Shown: piece by piece, positions 1 to 5,843 of the stretch
Layout of the letters: each line of letters opens with the position of its first letter
Position numbering within the stretch: the stretch's first letter is position 1
Assembly: GCA_030146725.1 (NCBI GenBank)
Contig: JASLBJ010000163.1
Coordinates: 1 to 16,389 of the forward strand
Reading direction: 5' to 3'
Length of the DNA stretch: 16,389 nt
Origin: Sphingomicrobium sp.
GTDB taxonomy: Bacteria; Pseudomonadota; Alphaproteobacteria; Sphingomonadales; Sphingomonadaceae
Position numbers and translations under genes: made by a program
The notes under the pieces: generated by a model
The model's input: the letters and a program-made list of their open reading frames with translations, nothing else
Database searches by the model: none
What the model was told of the DNA's origin: nothing

Positions 1-82
1 AAGGGCGCAGGTCTTCTTCGCGCCTTCCCTGTTCCCTCGTGCCTTCGCGTGGACTCTTTTGCTTGTGCCCTGCGGGCGTGAC

Positions 83-571
83 CTAGCAGCCTTCGCCTAG
101 CGTGGGATCGATTTGCGCTGACAGTCGGCGGGCGGCGCGGCGGGCGAAGCGGAGGAGCTCGGCCTTGCGGCGGGCGGGGGCGAGTGGGCGCAAGCTCGCT
201 TCACGGACGACCGCGGCATCGTAGCGATCAGCGACGATCAGGCCGGCAGCTTCGGGAAGGAAGCGCTGCTCGTCGCAGATCGCGGCCAGCGTCGGCGGGA
301 CCGCCCAGAAGAAATGGTCGCAATAATCGAGATAGTCGGTCCATTTGGAGTCGCCGAGCAGGTCCGCCTTCGCGACCTTGATCTCGACGATCGTCAGCCC
401 GCCCTTGGCATCGATGGCCATCATATCGGCGCGGCGGCCGTTGGGCAGCGGCACCTCGCAGATCGCGAACAGGTCGCGGCGGCAGAACAGCCGGGTCACT
501 CCGCGCGCGACTTCGGCCGCAATCGGCGGCGCGTCGGCGAAGCAGGGTGGAAGCTGGGGCGCGGTGCTCAC
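83..571 (-). CDS. mmcB: MmcB-family DNA repair protein (PD-(D/E)xK nuclease-like)
   Basis: This 162-residue protein matches the MmcB family, which in Caulobacter is SOS-induced and contributes to mitomycin C resistance. The family has a restriction-endonuclease-like fold. The likely PD-(D/E)xK residues are visible: Glu39, Asp49 in GRRADMMAID, and Glu63-x-Lys65 in TIVEIKVAKADL, followed by a conserved aromatic block (KWTDYLDYCDHFFWAVP). The start is GTG at 571, because the family begins close to this point and no better ATG is available. It is the last gene of the leftward series, 113 bases downstream of the cell-wall hydrolase. A near-consensus LexA-type site lies 14-28 bases upstream, which fits SOS control. 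The family call is firm; the exact substrate is unknown and nuclease activity is inferred from fold and motif. Confidence 0.85.
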   Translation of the reverse strand: MSTAPQLPPCFADAPPIAAEVARGVTRLFCRRDLFAICEVPLPNGRRADMMAIDAKGGLTIVEIKVAKADLLGDSKWTDYLDYCDHFFWAVPPTLAAICDEQRFLPEAAGLIVADRYDAAVVREASLRPLAPARRKAELLRFARRAARRLSAQIDPTLGEGC

Positions 572-584
572 CCGTCAGCGCTTA

Positions 585-599
585 GAACAAAGCGGCAAC
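585..599 (-). promoter_or_regulatory. Candidate alphaproteobacterial SOS (LexA) box upstream of mmcB
   Basis: On the minus strand the sequence reads GTTG-N7-GTTC, against the alphaproteobacterial LexA consensus GTTC-N7-GTTC. Seven of the eight defined bases match. It ends 14 bases before the GTG start of the MmcB-family gene, whose Caulobacter homologue is known to be SOS-regulated. The position fits a repressor site over a promoter. No strong -35/-10 pair was identified. Confidence 0.5.
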
Positions 600-600
600 G

Positions 601-622
601 GCGCCAATTGCAGAAATGGCGC
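601..622. other. Short inverted repeat between the hydrolase and mmcB
   Basis: A perfect 6-bp stem (gcgcca/tggcgc) flanks a 10-base loop, between the end of the cell-wall hydrolase and the start of mmcB. No T-run follows it on the minus strand, so it is not a classical intrinsic terminator. It could be a weak processing or termination hairpin, or chance. Confidence 0.25.
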
Positions 623-684
623 TTGCCTGGCGGAAGGCTCAATCGGTGGAAAGGGCCTGGTGGAACGCGCCCGCCGAGGGGATC

Positions 685-1305
685 CTAGCGGTAGAAGACG
701 TGGTTGCCGATGGCGGCGACGCGGGTCAGCTTCCAGCGGGGCGAGACGCGCTTGGCGTGGAAGAACAGCGCCTTGCCCGCGGCCGAGTCCTTGAGGTCCT
801 GGGCGACGATGCGGGCGACTGCGACGGCGGTGCGCCACTGCTTGCTGGCGCGCGGCACCGACGGCAGCGCGCCGTTGCGGATGAAGCTGAACTGGCCGCG
901 CTGGAACAGCACGCCGCAGTAGGACGACGGAAAGCGTCCGTTCGAGTTGGCGCGGTTGGCGATGACGTCGCCGACGGCAAGCTGGCCGGCGAGCGGCTCG
1001 CTCTTGGATTCGTAGTAGATGCCGACGGCAAGGCACTCGAGCTCGCGGCTGCCGGGATCGGCGCTGCTGAGCTGGCTGACGAGGGTGGCAAGGTCACCTG
1101 TCGGACGGACTGCAGTGGTGCTGGTCTGGAAGGACTCTTCGGAAGCGGAAGGCTCTTGTACGGTCGAAAACTGGGGCGTTACGATCTTCGGCATCGACAC
1201 GCTTGCCTGGCTCATCAGGGGCTCGGACGGTCGGACCTGGGCCGGTGCGACGGAGCCTGCACTAACGCCGGCAAGAACCAGCATCGCTGTACGAAGAGAA
1301 ACCAT
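685..1305 (-). CDS. Exported SleB/CwlJ-type cell wall hydrolase
   Basis: This 206-residue protein begins with a probable signal peptide: MVSLR, then a hydrophobic stretch to about residue 20, ending in an alanine-rich site. A Ser/Thr/Pro-rich linker runs to about residue 70. The C-terminal 120 residues match the Hydrolase_2 family (SleB/CwlJ), which cleaves peptidoglycan. The core ECLAVGIYYES contains the likely catalytic Glu99. GDVIANRANS, the QFSF motif (139-142), and His183 and His202 near the C-terminus follow. It probably acts in the periplasm on cell-wall turnover; sporulation is not implied, because the domain is common in alphaproteobacteria. It follows DUF1491 after a 178-base gap holding a nested hairpin and a palindrome, so it may have its own promoter or leader. 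No strong ribosome-binding site precedes the ATG. Confidence 0.88.
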   Translation of the reverse strand: MVSLRTAMLVLAGVSAGSVAPAQVRPSEPLMSQASVSMPKIVTPQFSTVQEPSASEESFQTSTTAVRPTGDLATLVSQLSSADPGSRELECLAVGIYYESKSEPLAGQLAVGDVIANRANSNGRFPSSYCGVLFQRGQFSFIRNGALPSVPRASKQWRTAVAVARIVAQDLKDSAAGKALFFHAKRVSPRWKLTRVAAIGNHVFYR

Positions 1306-1354
1306 TTGACCGCTTATTCATGCGGTTAACCCTCGGCCGGGAGGCATTGATCAA

Positions 1355-1370
1355 GCGGATGATCATCCGC
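1355..1370. promoter_or_regulatory. 16-bp perfect palindrome upstream of the cell wall hydrolase
   Basis: The sequence gcggatgatcatccgc is its own reverse complement over all 16 bases. It sits 50-65 bases upstream of the hydrolase start. A palindrome with no loop and no following T-run suits a dimeric-repressor operator better than a terminator, but no regulator family could be assigned. Confidence 0.35.
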
Positions 1371-1390
1371 CCGAGCCCCCCTCGATGGTT

Positions 1391-1460
1391 CCCCGTCTCG
1401 CGTGGCATCTGCCGGCCCACCCCGGCGAAGAATGCCCCCCGCTCTTGCTGTGAGACGGGG
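1391..1460. other. Nested inverted repeat (long imperfect hairpin) between DUF1491 and the hydrolase
   Basis: Three stems nest in register: ccccgtctc/gagacgggg (1391-1399 with 1452-1460), ggcat/atgcc (1404-1408 with 1432-1436) and gccgg/ccggc (1411-1415 with 1422-1426). In RNA this would fold into a roughly 70-base hairpin with internal loops. It starts 24 bases past the DUF1491 stop in the direction of transcription and ends 86 bases before the hydrolase start. It could be a terminator-like or processing structure, or a structured leader. No T-run is present. Confidence 0.4.
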
Positions 1461-1483
1461 TTTCCAGCGTATCAACCATGGGG

Positions 1484-1825
1484 TCAACCTTGGGCGATCG
1501 TTTCAGCGATGAATCGTTCTGCCGCTGCGGTGTCTAGCTCGATTACCCATAAATCGTCGTCGAACCGAACGCGTTTGTCGACGAATCGCTGACTTTCCAA
1601 GGAACTAAGCGAATCGGGTTCCACCACCGCCCATCGGTAGCTTCCGTCTGCGGCCAGTTGCCGCTCGAGAAAGGCGGCGTGGCGGCCGCGGCTGGTGACC
1701 GCGAGCAGGATTGCGCCGCGGTCGGGATCGCCCTTGCGTAGCACGGTCCCGAAGTCCCCCTGGGCCTGGGCGCGGCGGATCAGCGCGGTCGCTTCGAGCG
1801 CTGCGGGGAGGCGGTCGTCGGTCAC
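1484..1825 (-). CDS. DUF1491 family protein
   Basis: This 113-residue protein has the features I associate with the alphaproteobacterial DUF1491 family: an N-terminal LEATALIRRAQAQGDFGTVLRKGDPDRGAILL segment (about residues 10-41), then a strand-rich middle (GRHAAFLERQL, YRWAVVEPD) and a final acidic segment with DDDLWVIELD near residues 89-98. No catalytic motif, signal peptide or membrane segment is visible, so it is likely a small cytoplasmic protein of unknown function. Its start overlaps the thioesterase stop by four bases (ATGA), so the two are probably translationally coupled. The family assignment is good; no role is proposed. Confidence 0.75.
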   Translation of the reverse strand: MTDDRLPAALEATALIRRAQAQGDFGTVLRKGDPDRGAILLAVTSRGRHAAFLERQLAADGSYRWAVVEPDSLSSLESQRFVDKRVRFDDDLWVIELDTAAAERFIAETIAQG

Positions 1826-2310
1826 TCGCTACGGTAGCCGTCGAGGCCGGACAGGACGATGTGCGAGCGCAGGAACGTGCCCGTACCGCGCGCGCACTCC
1901 TCGCCGTCCTGGTCGACGATCCGCGCCTCGGCGATGAGGACTCGGCGGCGGCCGGAGATCCAGCGCCCTTCGGCTCGCGCTGCGCCCGTCCGCAGCGGCC
2001 TGGTGAAGTGGAGGTTGAAGGCGGTGGTCAGCAGGAAGCGGTCGCTGATCAGGCTGTTGGCCGCGTAGAAGGCGGCGTCGTCGAGCATCTTGAAATAGAG
2101 CGTGCCGTGAGCGGCCCCGGCGGCATGGAAGCTGGCGGGGGCGACATCGAAGCAGATGCTTGCCCGGCCGGCCTCGGGGATTGCAAGCTCGGAGGCGAAC
2201 AGGCGGTTGACCGGAGCCGCTCGGTAGAGCGACTCGAGGCTGCGGAAATGCGCCTGCTCGCCGCTTGGGCTTCGCTCGCCGCTTGGGCGATCAGGCGGCG
2301 TCGCGCTCAT
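1822..2310 (-). CDS. PaaI-family hotdog-fold acyl-CoA thioesterase
   Basis: This 162-residue protein has a single hotdog domain from about residue 30 to 150. The signature is AAHGTLYFKMLDDAA (66-80), where His68-Gly69 and Asp77/Asp78 correspond to the HGG...D active-site pattern of PaaI-type thioesterases. LTTAFNLHFTRPL (94-106) forms the usual following strand. Members hydrolyse acyl-CoA or aryl-CoA thioesters; the substrate here is unknown. The first 20 residues are low-complexity and contain a six-codon tandem duplication, so the true start could lie slightly inside. With the ATG at 2310 the gene overlaps the 3' end of ptsN by 20 bases. At its other end it shares ATGA with DUF1491. It is probably cotranscribed with ptsN. 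Confidence 0.82.
   Translation of the reverse strand: MSATPPDRPSGERSPSGEQAHFRSLESLYRAAPVNRLFASELAIPEAGRASICFDVAPASFHAAGAAHGTLYFKMLDDAAFYAANSLISDRFLLTTAFNLHFTRPLRTGAARAEGRWISGRRRVLIAEARIVDQDGEECARGTGTFLRSHIVLSGLDGYRSE
2256..2288. repeat. Tandem 18-bp duplication in the thioesterase N-terminus
   Basis: A 15-base segment (gctcgccgcttgggc) occurs at 2256-2270 and again at 2274-2288, a period of 18 bases. It encodes two copies of a PSGE-containing hexapeptide near residues 8-18 of the thioesterase. The period is a multiple of three, so the frame is kept. It looks like a recent slippage duplication in a dispensable N-terminal tail. Confidence 0.7.
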
Positions 2311-2755
2311 CGGACCCGATCAGCACGGCGCACAGGGCATCGCGGCTGCGTGCCCCGCGCATCTTGGCAAGCGTCGCGACATTGCGGGTGACGCGGCTGA
2401 CGGCGGCCAGCGCCTTCAAGTGCTCGGCGCCGGAATCGGGCGGCGAGAGCAACAGGAAGACGAGATCGACCGGCGCATCGTCGATCGCCTTATAGTCGAG
2501 CGGTTCGGCCAGGCGCGCGAACAGGCAGTAGATCCGCTCGAGTCCGGCGACCTTGCCGTGGGGAATCGCGACTCCCTGGCCAAAGCCGGTCGAGCCAAGG
2601 CGCTCGCGCTCGAGCAGGCTGGCAAGGATCGCGGCGGGGTCGCTGCCGATCCGCTGGCCCGCAAGCGTTGCAAGCTGCTGCAGCACGGCGCGCTTGTTGG
2701 CCGCGGGCAGGCCGGTCTTGATCGCATCGCAATCGAGGAAGTCGGATAATTGCAT
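2291..2755 (-). CDS. ptsN: PTS IIA-like nitrogen-regulatory protein PtsN (EIIA-Ntr)
   Basis: This 154-residue, single-domain EIIA protein is the normal length for PtsN. The phosphorylatable histidine is His66 in GVAIPHGKV, preceded by the LLERERLGSTGFGQ segment. FLLLSPPDSGAEHLKALAAVSR is the conserved C-terminal stretch. PtsN is the terminal phosphoacceptor of the PTS-Ntr chain (PtsP-NPr-PtsN). In other proteobacteria it controls potassium transport, nitrogen/carbon balance and stringent signalling through protein contacts rather than sugar transport. It follows hpf after 100 bases, and hpf-ptsN adjacency is widespread in proteobacteria. The 3' end overlaps the thioesterase by 20 bases. The ATG at 2755 gives the standard short N-terminus. 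No sigma-54 promoter was found in the gap upstream. Confidence 0.93.
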   Translation of the reverse strand: MQLSDFLDCDAIKTGLPAANKRAVLQQLATLAGQRIGSDPAAILASLLERERLGSTGFGQGVAIPHGKVAGLERIYCLFARLAEPLDYKAIDDAPVDLVFLLLSPPDSGAEHLKALAAVSRVTRNVATLAKMRGARSRDALCAVLIGSDERDAA

Positions 2756-2855
2756 TCGAACAGCACTCAGGCAGCAGGCACGCGCGTTCAGTTACGGGCG
2801 CGACGCTGGGGGCATGACAGTCAATCCAGGCCGATCATTGCGGCGTTGGCCCGTT

Positions 2856-3443
2856 TCAGTCTGTCGTTTGGGGCTCGACCCAGCCGATATTCCCGTCCTC
2901 GCGCCGGTAGATCATGTTGAACGCGCCGGACTTGCGGTTGCGGAACATCAGCGCGTTGGTGTTGCGCAGGTCCATCAGCATGACCGCGTCGGACACGCTT
3001 GCATCGGGGATGTCGACGCGGGTCTCGGCGACGATCGCCGGGCTTCCGCTGTCCTCCGATTCAGGTCCGTCCGCCTGCGGGCTGTCGCCGGGCTGCGAGA
3101 AGACGGTGTAGCCGGCATTCTCGAAATAGGGCTGCGCCTCGTCGGCGTGATGCTCGCGAAGCCGCTTGGAATAGCGGCGAAGCTGCTTTTCGATGCGGTC
3201 GGCGGCGCCGTTGAAGGCGATCGGCGCGTCGTGCGCGCGGTGCGAGGCCTTGAGCACCACGCCCTGGCCGACCGGCGCGAGGATGTCGCACGTGAAATCG
3301 TTGGTCGGGCCACGGCCGAAGGTGACGTTCGCGGCAATCGCGCGCGAGAAATGCTTCTGGGTAATCTCTTCCATGCGCGAAATCGCGTGCTCGCGCAGCG
3401 ATTCGCCGGTTTCGACCTGATGACCTGCGACCCGGATTTCCAC
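2856..3443 (-). CDS. hpf: Long-form ribosome hibernation promoting factor
   Basis: This 195-residue protein has the two-domain layout of long HPF. An N-terminal S30AE/YfiA domain occupies residues 1 to about 105 (MEIRVAGHQVETGESLREH through KQLRRYSKRLREHH). An acidic, Ser/Pro-rich linker spans about 115-135. The C-terminal dimerisation domain is about 140-192 (VDIPDASVSDAVMLMDLRN, ALMFRNRKSGAFNMIYRREDGNIGWVEP). It would bind the 30S decoding region and pair ribosomes into inactive 100S dimers during starvation. The start is GTG at 3443, set by a strong Shine-Dalgarno AAGGAG ending eight bases upstream. It lies 57 bases downstream of dnaQ and upstream of ptsN in the same direction. Identification is firm. 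Confidence 0.93.
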   Translation of the reverse strand: MEIRVAGHQVETGESLREHAISRMEEITQKHFSRAIAANVTFGRGPTNDFTCDILAPVGQGVVLKASHRAHDAPIAFNGAADRIEKQLRRYSKRLREHHADEAQPYFENAGYTVFSQPGDSPQADGPESEDSGSPAIVAETRVDIPDASVSDAVMLMDLRNTNALMFRNRKSGAFNMIYRREDGNIGWVEPQTTD

Positions 3444-3451
3444 GTGTGCGG

Positions 3452-3457
3452 CTCCTT
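3452..3457 (-). promoter_or_regulatory. Ribosome-binding site of hpf, fixing a GTG start
   Basis: On the minus strand AAGGAG lies eight bases before GTG at 3443. It is one of the few textbook Shine-Dalgarno sequences in this window and decides the start of hpf in favour of GTG. Confidence 0.75.
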
Positions 3458-3500
3458 TCGAGCTGTTGGCCCGCGGCTTAGGACTCGCCCGGGACTCGCG

Positions 3501-4196
3501 TCAACCAGCGTCGGCGAAGCGGGCCCAGAGCGGATTGACGAGCCGTGCGATAAACGCGCGGTGGCGCTCCAGTTCCTCAACCGCCGCCTGGTGGGGGCGC
3601 GCAATGCGCGGTTCGCGGACGGTGACGGTCGCGCCGTCGCCGGGGTCCGCAACCTTGGCATCGGCGACGAGGCCGAGCCCGATCTGGCGCCCGCCGGTCA
3701 GTTCGACATAGACTCGCGCGAGCAGTTGGGCGTCGAGCAGGGCGCCGTGCTTGACCCGCTGGCTGCGGTCGACGCCGAAGCGCGTGCACAAGGCATCGAG
3801 GCTGTGCTTGGCGCCGGGATGGCGGGTGCGGGCGAGGACCAGCGTATCGCGCATTCGGGTCATGCACACCGGCGGCCGGCCGCACAGGCCAAGCTCATGG
3901 TTGAGGAAGCCGAAGTCGAAGCTGGCGTTGTGCGCGATAAGCGGCGCTTCGGCGATGAACTCGAGCAGTTCCTCGGCTTTCTCGCCGAACCGCGGCTTGT
4001 CCGACAGGAAGATGCTGCTCAGCCCGTGCACCGCCTCGGCCTCGCCGGGCATCGGCCGGTCGGGGTTGAAGTAAGCGTGATAGTGGCGCCCCGTCTCGAC
4101 GCGGTTGAACATCTCGACGCAGCCGATCTCGACCATTCGGTCGCCGCCGGCGGGATTGAGCCCGGTGGTCTCGGTATCGAACACGATTTCACGCAT
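3501..4196 (-). CDS. dnaQ: DNA polymerase III epsilon subunit (3'-5' proofreading exonuclease)
   Basis: This 231-residue protein has all DEDDh exonuclease motifs: ExoI Asp7-x-Glu9 in FDTETTGLNP, ExoII Asp94 in IAHNASFDFGFLNHEL, and ExoIII His150 and Asp155 in RVKHGALLDAQLLARVYVEL. It would proofread for the replicative polymerase and bind the alpha subunit through its C-terminal tail, where RPHQAAVEELERHRAFIARL sits. Length matches DnaQ (E. coli about 243). The ATG at 4196 places ExoI six residues from the start, as in the family. It begins seven bases after the coaE stop, so the two are probably cotranslated; coaE-dnaQ adjacency is standard in alphaproteobacteria. Assignment is firm. Confidence 0.95.
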   Translation of the reverse strand: MREIVFDTETTGLNPAGGDRMVEIGCVEMFNRVETGRHYHAYFNPDRPMPGEAEAVHGLSSIFLSDKPRFGEKAEELLEFIAEAPLIAHNASFDFGFLNHELGLCGRPPVCMTRMRDTLVLARTRHPGAKHSLDALCTRFGVDRSQRVKHGALLDAQLLARVYVELTGGRQIGLGLVADAKVADPGDGATVTVREPRIARPHQAAVEELERHRAFIARLVNPLWARFADAG

Positions 4197-4203
4197 TGCG
4201 AGA

Positions 4204-4797
4204 CTATGATTCGCGGACGAGCCCCAGGCAAGCCAATATGGCGTGCACCTGATCTTGAGTTGTGGATAGCTCGCCGCCGGTGTCGATCACGAAATCCGAG
4301 CGGGCGCGTTTTTCAGCATCGGGCGTCTGGCGGGCGAGGATCGCGGCGAACTTTGCCTCGCTCATGCCGGGCCGCGCGAGGACCCGGGTCCGCTGGACGG
4401 CGGCGGGTGCCGAGACGGTGATGACATGGTCGAACGCCGCCTCGCCGCCGGTCTCGAACAATAGCGGGATGTCGAACAGCAGCGCGGGCGCATCGCCGTG
4501 CGCGCCGATAAAACGCGTGCGTTCGAGGTGAACGGCGGGGTGCACGATCGTCTCGAGCGCGGCGAGTTCGTCGGGCTGGCCGAGCACTGCGGCCGACAGC
4601 GCGTCGCGATCGACCGCACCGTCGCGGGTGGTGCCGGGAAAACGCGCCTCGATCCGCCCGACCAGCGCTCCGCCCGGGCCCTGGAGGCGGCGGACGGCGG
4701 CGTCGGCGTCGAACACGGGGATTCCGGCGGCGGCGAACATCGCGGCGACGGTCGACTTGCCCATGCCGATCGAGCCGGTCAGCGCCAAGGTTATCAT
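4204..4797 (-). CDS. coaE: Dephospho-CoA kinase
   Basis: This 197-residue P-loop kinase catalyses the last step of coenzyme A synthesis, phosphorylating the 3'-hydroxyl of dephospho-CoA with ATP. The Walker A is GSIGMGKS (8-15). VFDADAAVRRL (28-38) carries the conserved aspartates, and LLFDIPLLFETG is the conserved substrate-side segment. Length is typical. The ATG at 4797 is fixed by the MITLALTGSIGMGKS N-terminus. It has no good Shine-Dalgarno of its own. Instead its start codon overlaps the stop of a four-codon mini-ORF, the second of two generated by an 11-bp triplication after maf, so it may depend on reinitiation by ribosomes finishing Maf. In Caulobacter aroE lies between maf and coaE; it is missing here. 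Confidence 0.94.
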   Translation of the reverse strand: MITLALTGSIGMGKSTVAAMFAAAGIPVFDADAAVRRLQGPGGALVGRIEARFPGTTRDGAVDRDALSAAVLGQPDELAALETIVHPAVHLERTRFIGAHGDAPALLFDIPLLFETGGEAAFDHVITVSAPAAVQRTRVLARPGMSEAKFAAILARQTPDAEKRARSDFVIDTGGELSTTQDQVHAILACLGLVRES

Positions 4798-4823
4798 CGC
4801 GTGATCATGGCGTAATCATGGTG
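4791..4823. repeat. Three tandem imperfect 11-bp repeats at the maf/coaE junction
   Basis: The + strand shows three consecutive 11-base units at 4791-4801, 4802-4812 and 4813-4823, each built on a T-x-ATCAT core. On the minus strand each unit begins with an ATGAT-x-ac-type sequence, so each supplies an ATG. The third (leftmost) is the coaE start. The repeats span the maf stop, the whole spacer and the coaE start. Confidence 0.8.
4794..4819 (-). other. Two overlapping four-codon mini-ORFs linking maf to coaE
   Basis: On the minus strand the maf stop forms ATGA with a first mini-ORF (4819 to 4805, peptide M-I-T-P). Its stop forms ATGA with a second mini-ORF (4808 to 4794, peptide M-I-T-R), whose stop in turn forms ATGA with the coaE start at 4797. 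This is a chain of three stop/start overlaps. Whether these ATGs are used is an inference; the sequence arrangement itself is directly visible. Confidence 0.5.
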
Positions 4824-5397
4824 TGAGCACGCCGCGCGCCCGGAGCGCGCCGAGCAGCGGCAGCAGCGGCAGGCCGAGGATGGTGAAATGGTCGCCGTCG
4901 ATCGCCTCGAACAATTGGACCCCGGGCCCTTCGAGGCGGAACACCCCGACGCACTGGCTGACGGCGGGCCATTCGGCGTCGAGATAAAAGGCGATGAAGG
5001 ATTCACTGAGAGGGCGGACGTGGAGGGTCGCGGTGCTCGCATGGCTCCATTCGACGGCGCCGCCGCGGGCGAGCGCGACGGCGCTGGTGAGGTGCATGGG
5101 TCTGTCGGAGAAGGCGCGCAGATGCTCCTCGGCGTCGGCGCGGCTGGCCGGCTTGTCGAAGCGGCGTTTCCCCACGGCCACGACTGAATCGCTGCCGATG
5201 ACCAGGTCGCCGGGATGATCGGCAGCGACGTCGAGCGCTTTCGCCTGGGCCAGCTCGAGGGCGATCTCGCGCGGGTCCGACAGCCCCGCGGTTGCGGCGC
5301 GCTCGTCGACATTGGCCGGCACCACCCGGTGCGCGACGCCGGCCGCCTCGAGCAGAGCGCGGCGGATCGCGCTGGCCGAGGCGAGGATCAGCGGCAT
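4816..5397 (-). CDS. maf: Maf-family nucleotide pyrophosphatase (YceF-like)
   Basis: The 193-residue product starts MPLILASASAIRRALLEAAG, the family's N-terminal SxSxxR signature (Ser7, Ser9, Arg12/13), followed by Asp31-Glu32, QAKA (51-54), VIGSDSVV with Asp70, and SQCVGVFRLEGPG with Glu146. Maf proteins hydrolyse non-canonical or modified NTPs to monophosphates. The Q/D-C-x-G-x-F...EG pattern resembles YceF (m7GTP-preferring) more than the dTTP/UTP type, but this is a motif-level guess. The reading frame stays open far upstream, but the ATG at 5397 is chosen because the conserved N-terminus begins exactly there. It is transcribed toward coaE. The 101-base spacer behind it contains a 22-bp direct repeat. 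Its stop takes part in the ATGA chain leading to coaE. Confidence 0.92.
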   Translation of the reverse strand: MPLILASASAIRRALLEAAGVAHRVVPANVDERAATAGLSDPREIALELAQAKALDVAADHPGDLVIGSDSVVAVGKRRFDKPASRADAEEHLRAFSDRPMHLTSAVALARGGAVEWSHASTATLHVRPLSESFIAFYLDAEWPAVSQCVGVFRLEGPGVQLFEAIDGDHFTILGLPLLPLLGALRARGVLTP

Positions 5398-5431
5398 AAG
5401 AGTTCGCTCATCGGCTGCACCTTGGGCTCGT

Positions 5432-5486
5432 GCGGCCGGTCCGCAATGCCCGCCTGCCGCGCTCGCGGCCGGTCCGCAATGCCCGC
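5432..5486. repeat. 22-bp direct repeat upstream of maf
   Basis: The same 22 bases (beginning gcggccggtccgcaatgccc) occur at 5432-5453 and 5465-5486, a period of 33. The flanks are also similar (gctc before and ctgccgc after, with small indels), so about 30 bases are duplicated in all. The pair lies in the spacer between the exported protein and maf. No promoter is obvious within it. Confidence 0.8.
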
Positions 5487-5498
5487 GCCTGCCGCCAC

Positions 5499-5843
5499 TC
5501 AGTAGCGCTGGTAGAGGGCGAGCATTCGGGAGCGGGCATCGGCGACGGTTCGCCTGGCCTTGTCCCGTGCTGCGGCGGGCGCCGATCCCTGCGCACGGGC
5601 AAGCTCGGCCGAGCGGTCGACCAGGGCGCGCTCGGCCGGGCCGCAGACGCGGGCCAGCGCATCGGCATAGAGCGGCGGCGGATCCTGGCGCGTGCGCGCT
5701 GCACGCATCGTTGCAAAGGCGCAGGAGAAATAGCGGTCCATCGCCGCCATCTGCTCGTCGCTTGCAGACGACCCCGCGGCGGCGGCGGGCGAGGCGCCGG
5801 CGAGTAGCAGGCCGAGCAAGGCGAGGATGCAAGCGCGACGCAT
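5499..5843 (-). CDS. Small exported protein of unknown function
   Basis: I do not recognise the family of this 114-residue protein. From the ATG at 5843 the N-terminus is a clean signal peptide: MRRA, the hydrophobic core CILALLGLLLAG, then ASPAAAA as a probable signal peptidase I site near residue 23. The mature part is mostly helical and charged (DEQMAAMDRYFSCAFATMRAAR; ALARVCGPAERALVDRSAELARAQ), contains two cysteines and ends in a basic MLALYQRY tail. An upstream in-frame ATG at 5975 would add a non-hydrophobic leader and is less likely. It is the first leftward gene from the putative origin, where Caulobacter and Rickettsia carry the RP001-type gene (a kinase/pyrophosphorylase). It is not that protein. 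It probably works in the periplasm; function is unknown. Confidence 0.65.
   Translation of the reverse strand: MRRACILALLGLLLAGASPAAAAGSSASDEQMAAMDRYFSCAFATMRAARTRQDPPPLYADALARVCGPAERALVDRSAELARAQGSAPAAARDKARRTVADARSRMLALYQRY

Noticed and set aside
1..82. Left-edge segment
   Set aside because: No start, RNA gene or clear hairpin was recognised; it may be intergenic or the end of a gene outside the window.
3284..3299. parS-like TGTCGCACGTGAAATC inside hpf
   Set aside because: Only 12/16 matches and fully inside conserved coding sequence; probably chance.
3436..3451. CACGTG core at the hpf start
   Set aside because: The arms do not match parS (8/16 overall).
2553..4421. 622-codon plus-strand frame opposite ptsN, hpf and dnaQ
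   Set aside because: It covers three well-identified minus-strand genes and resembles no protein family; a codon-bias shadow.
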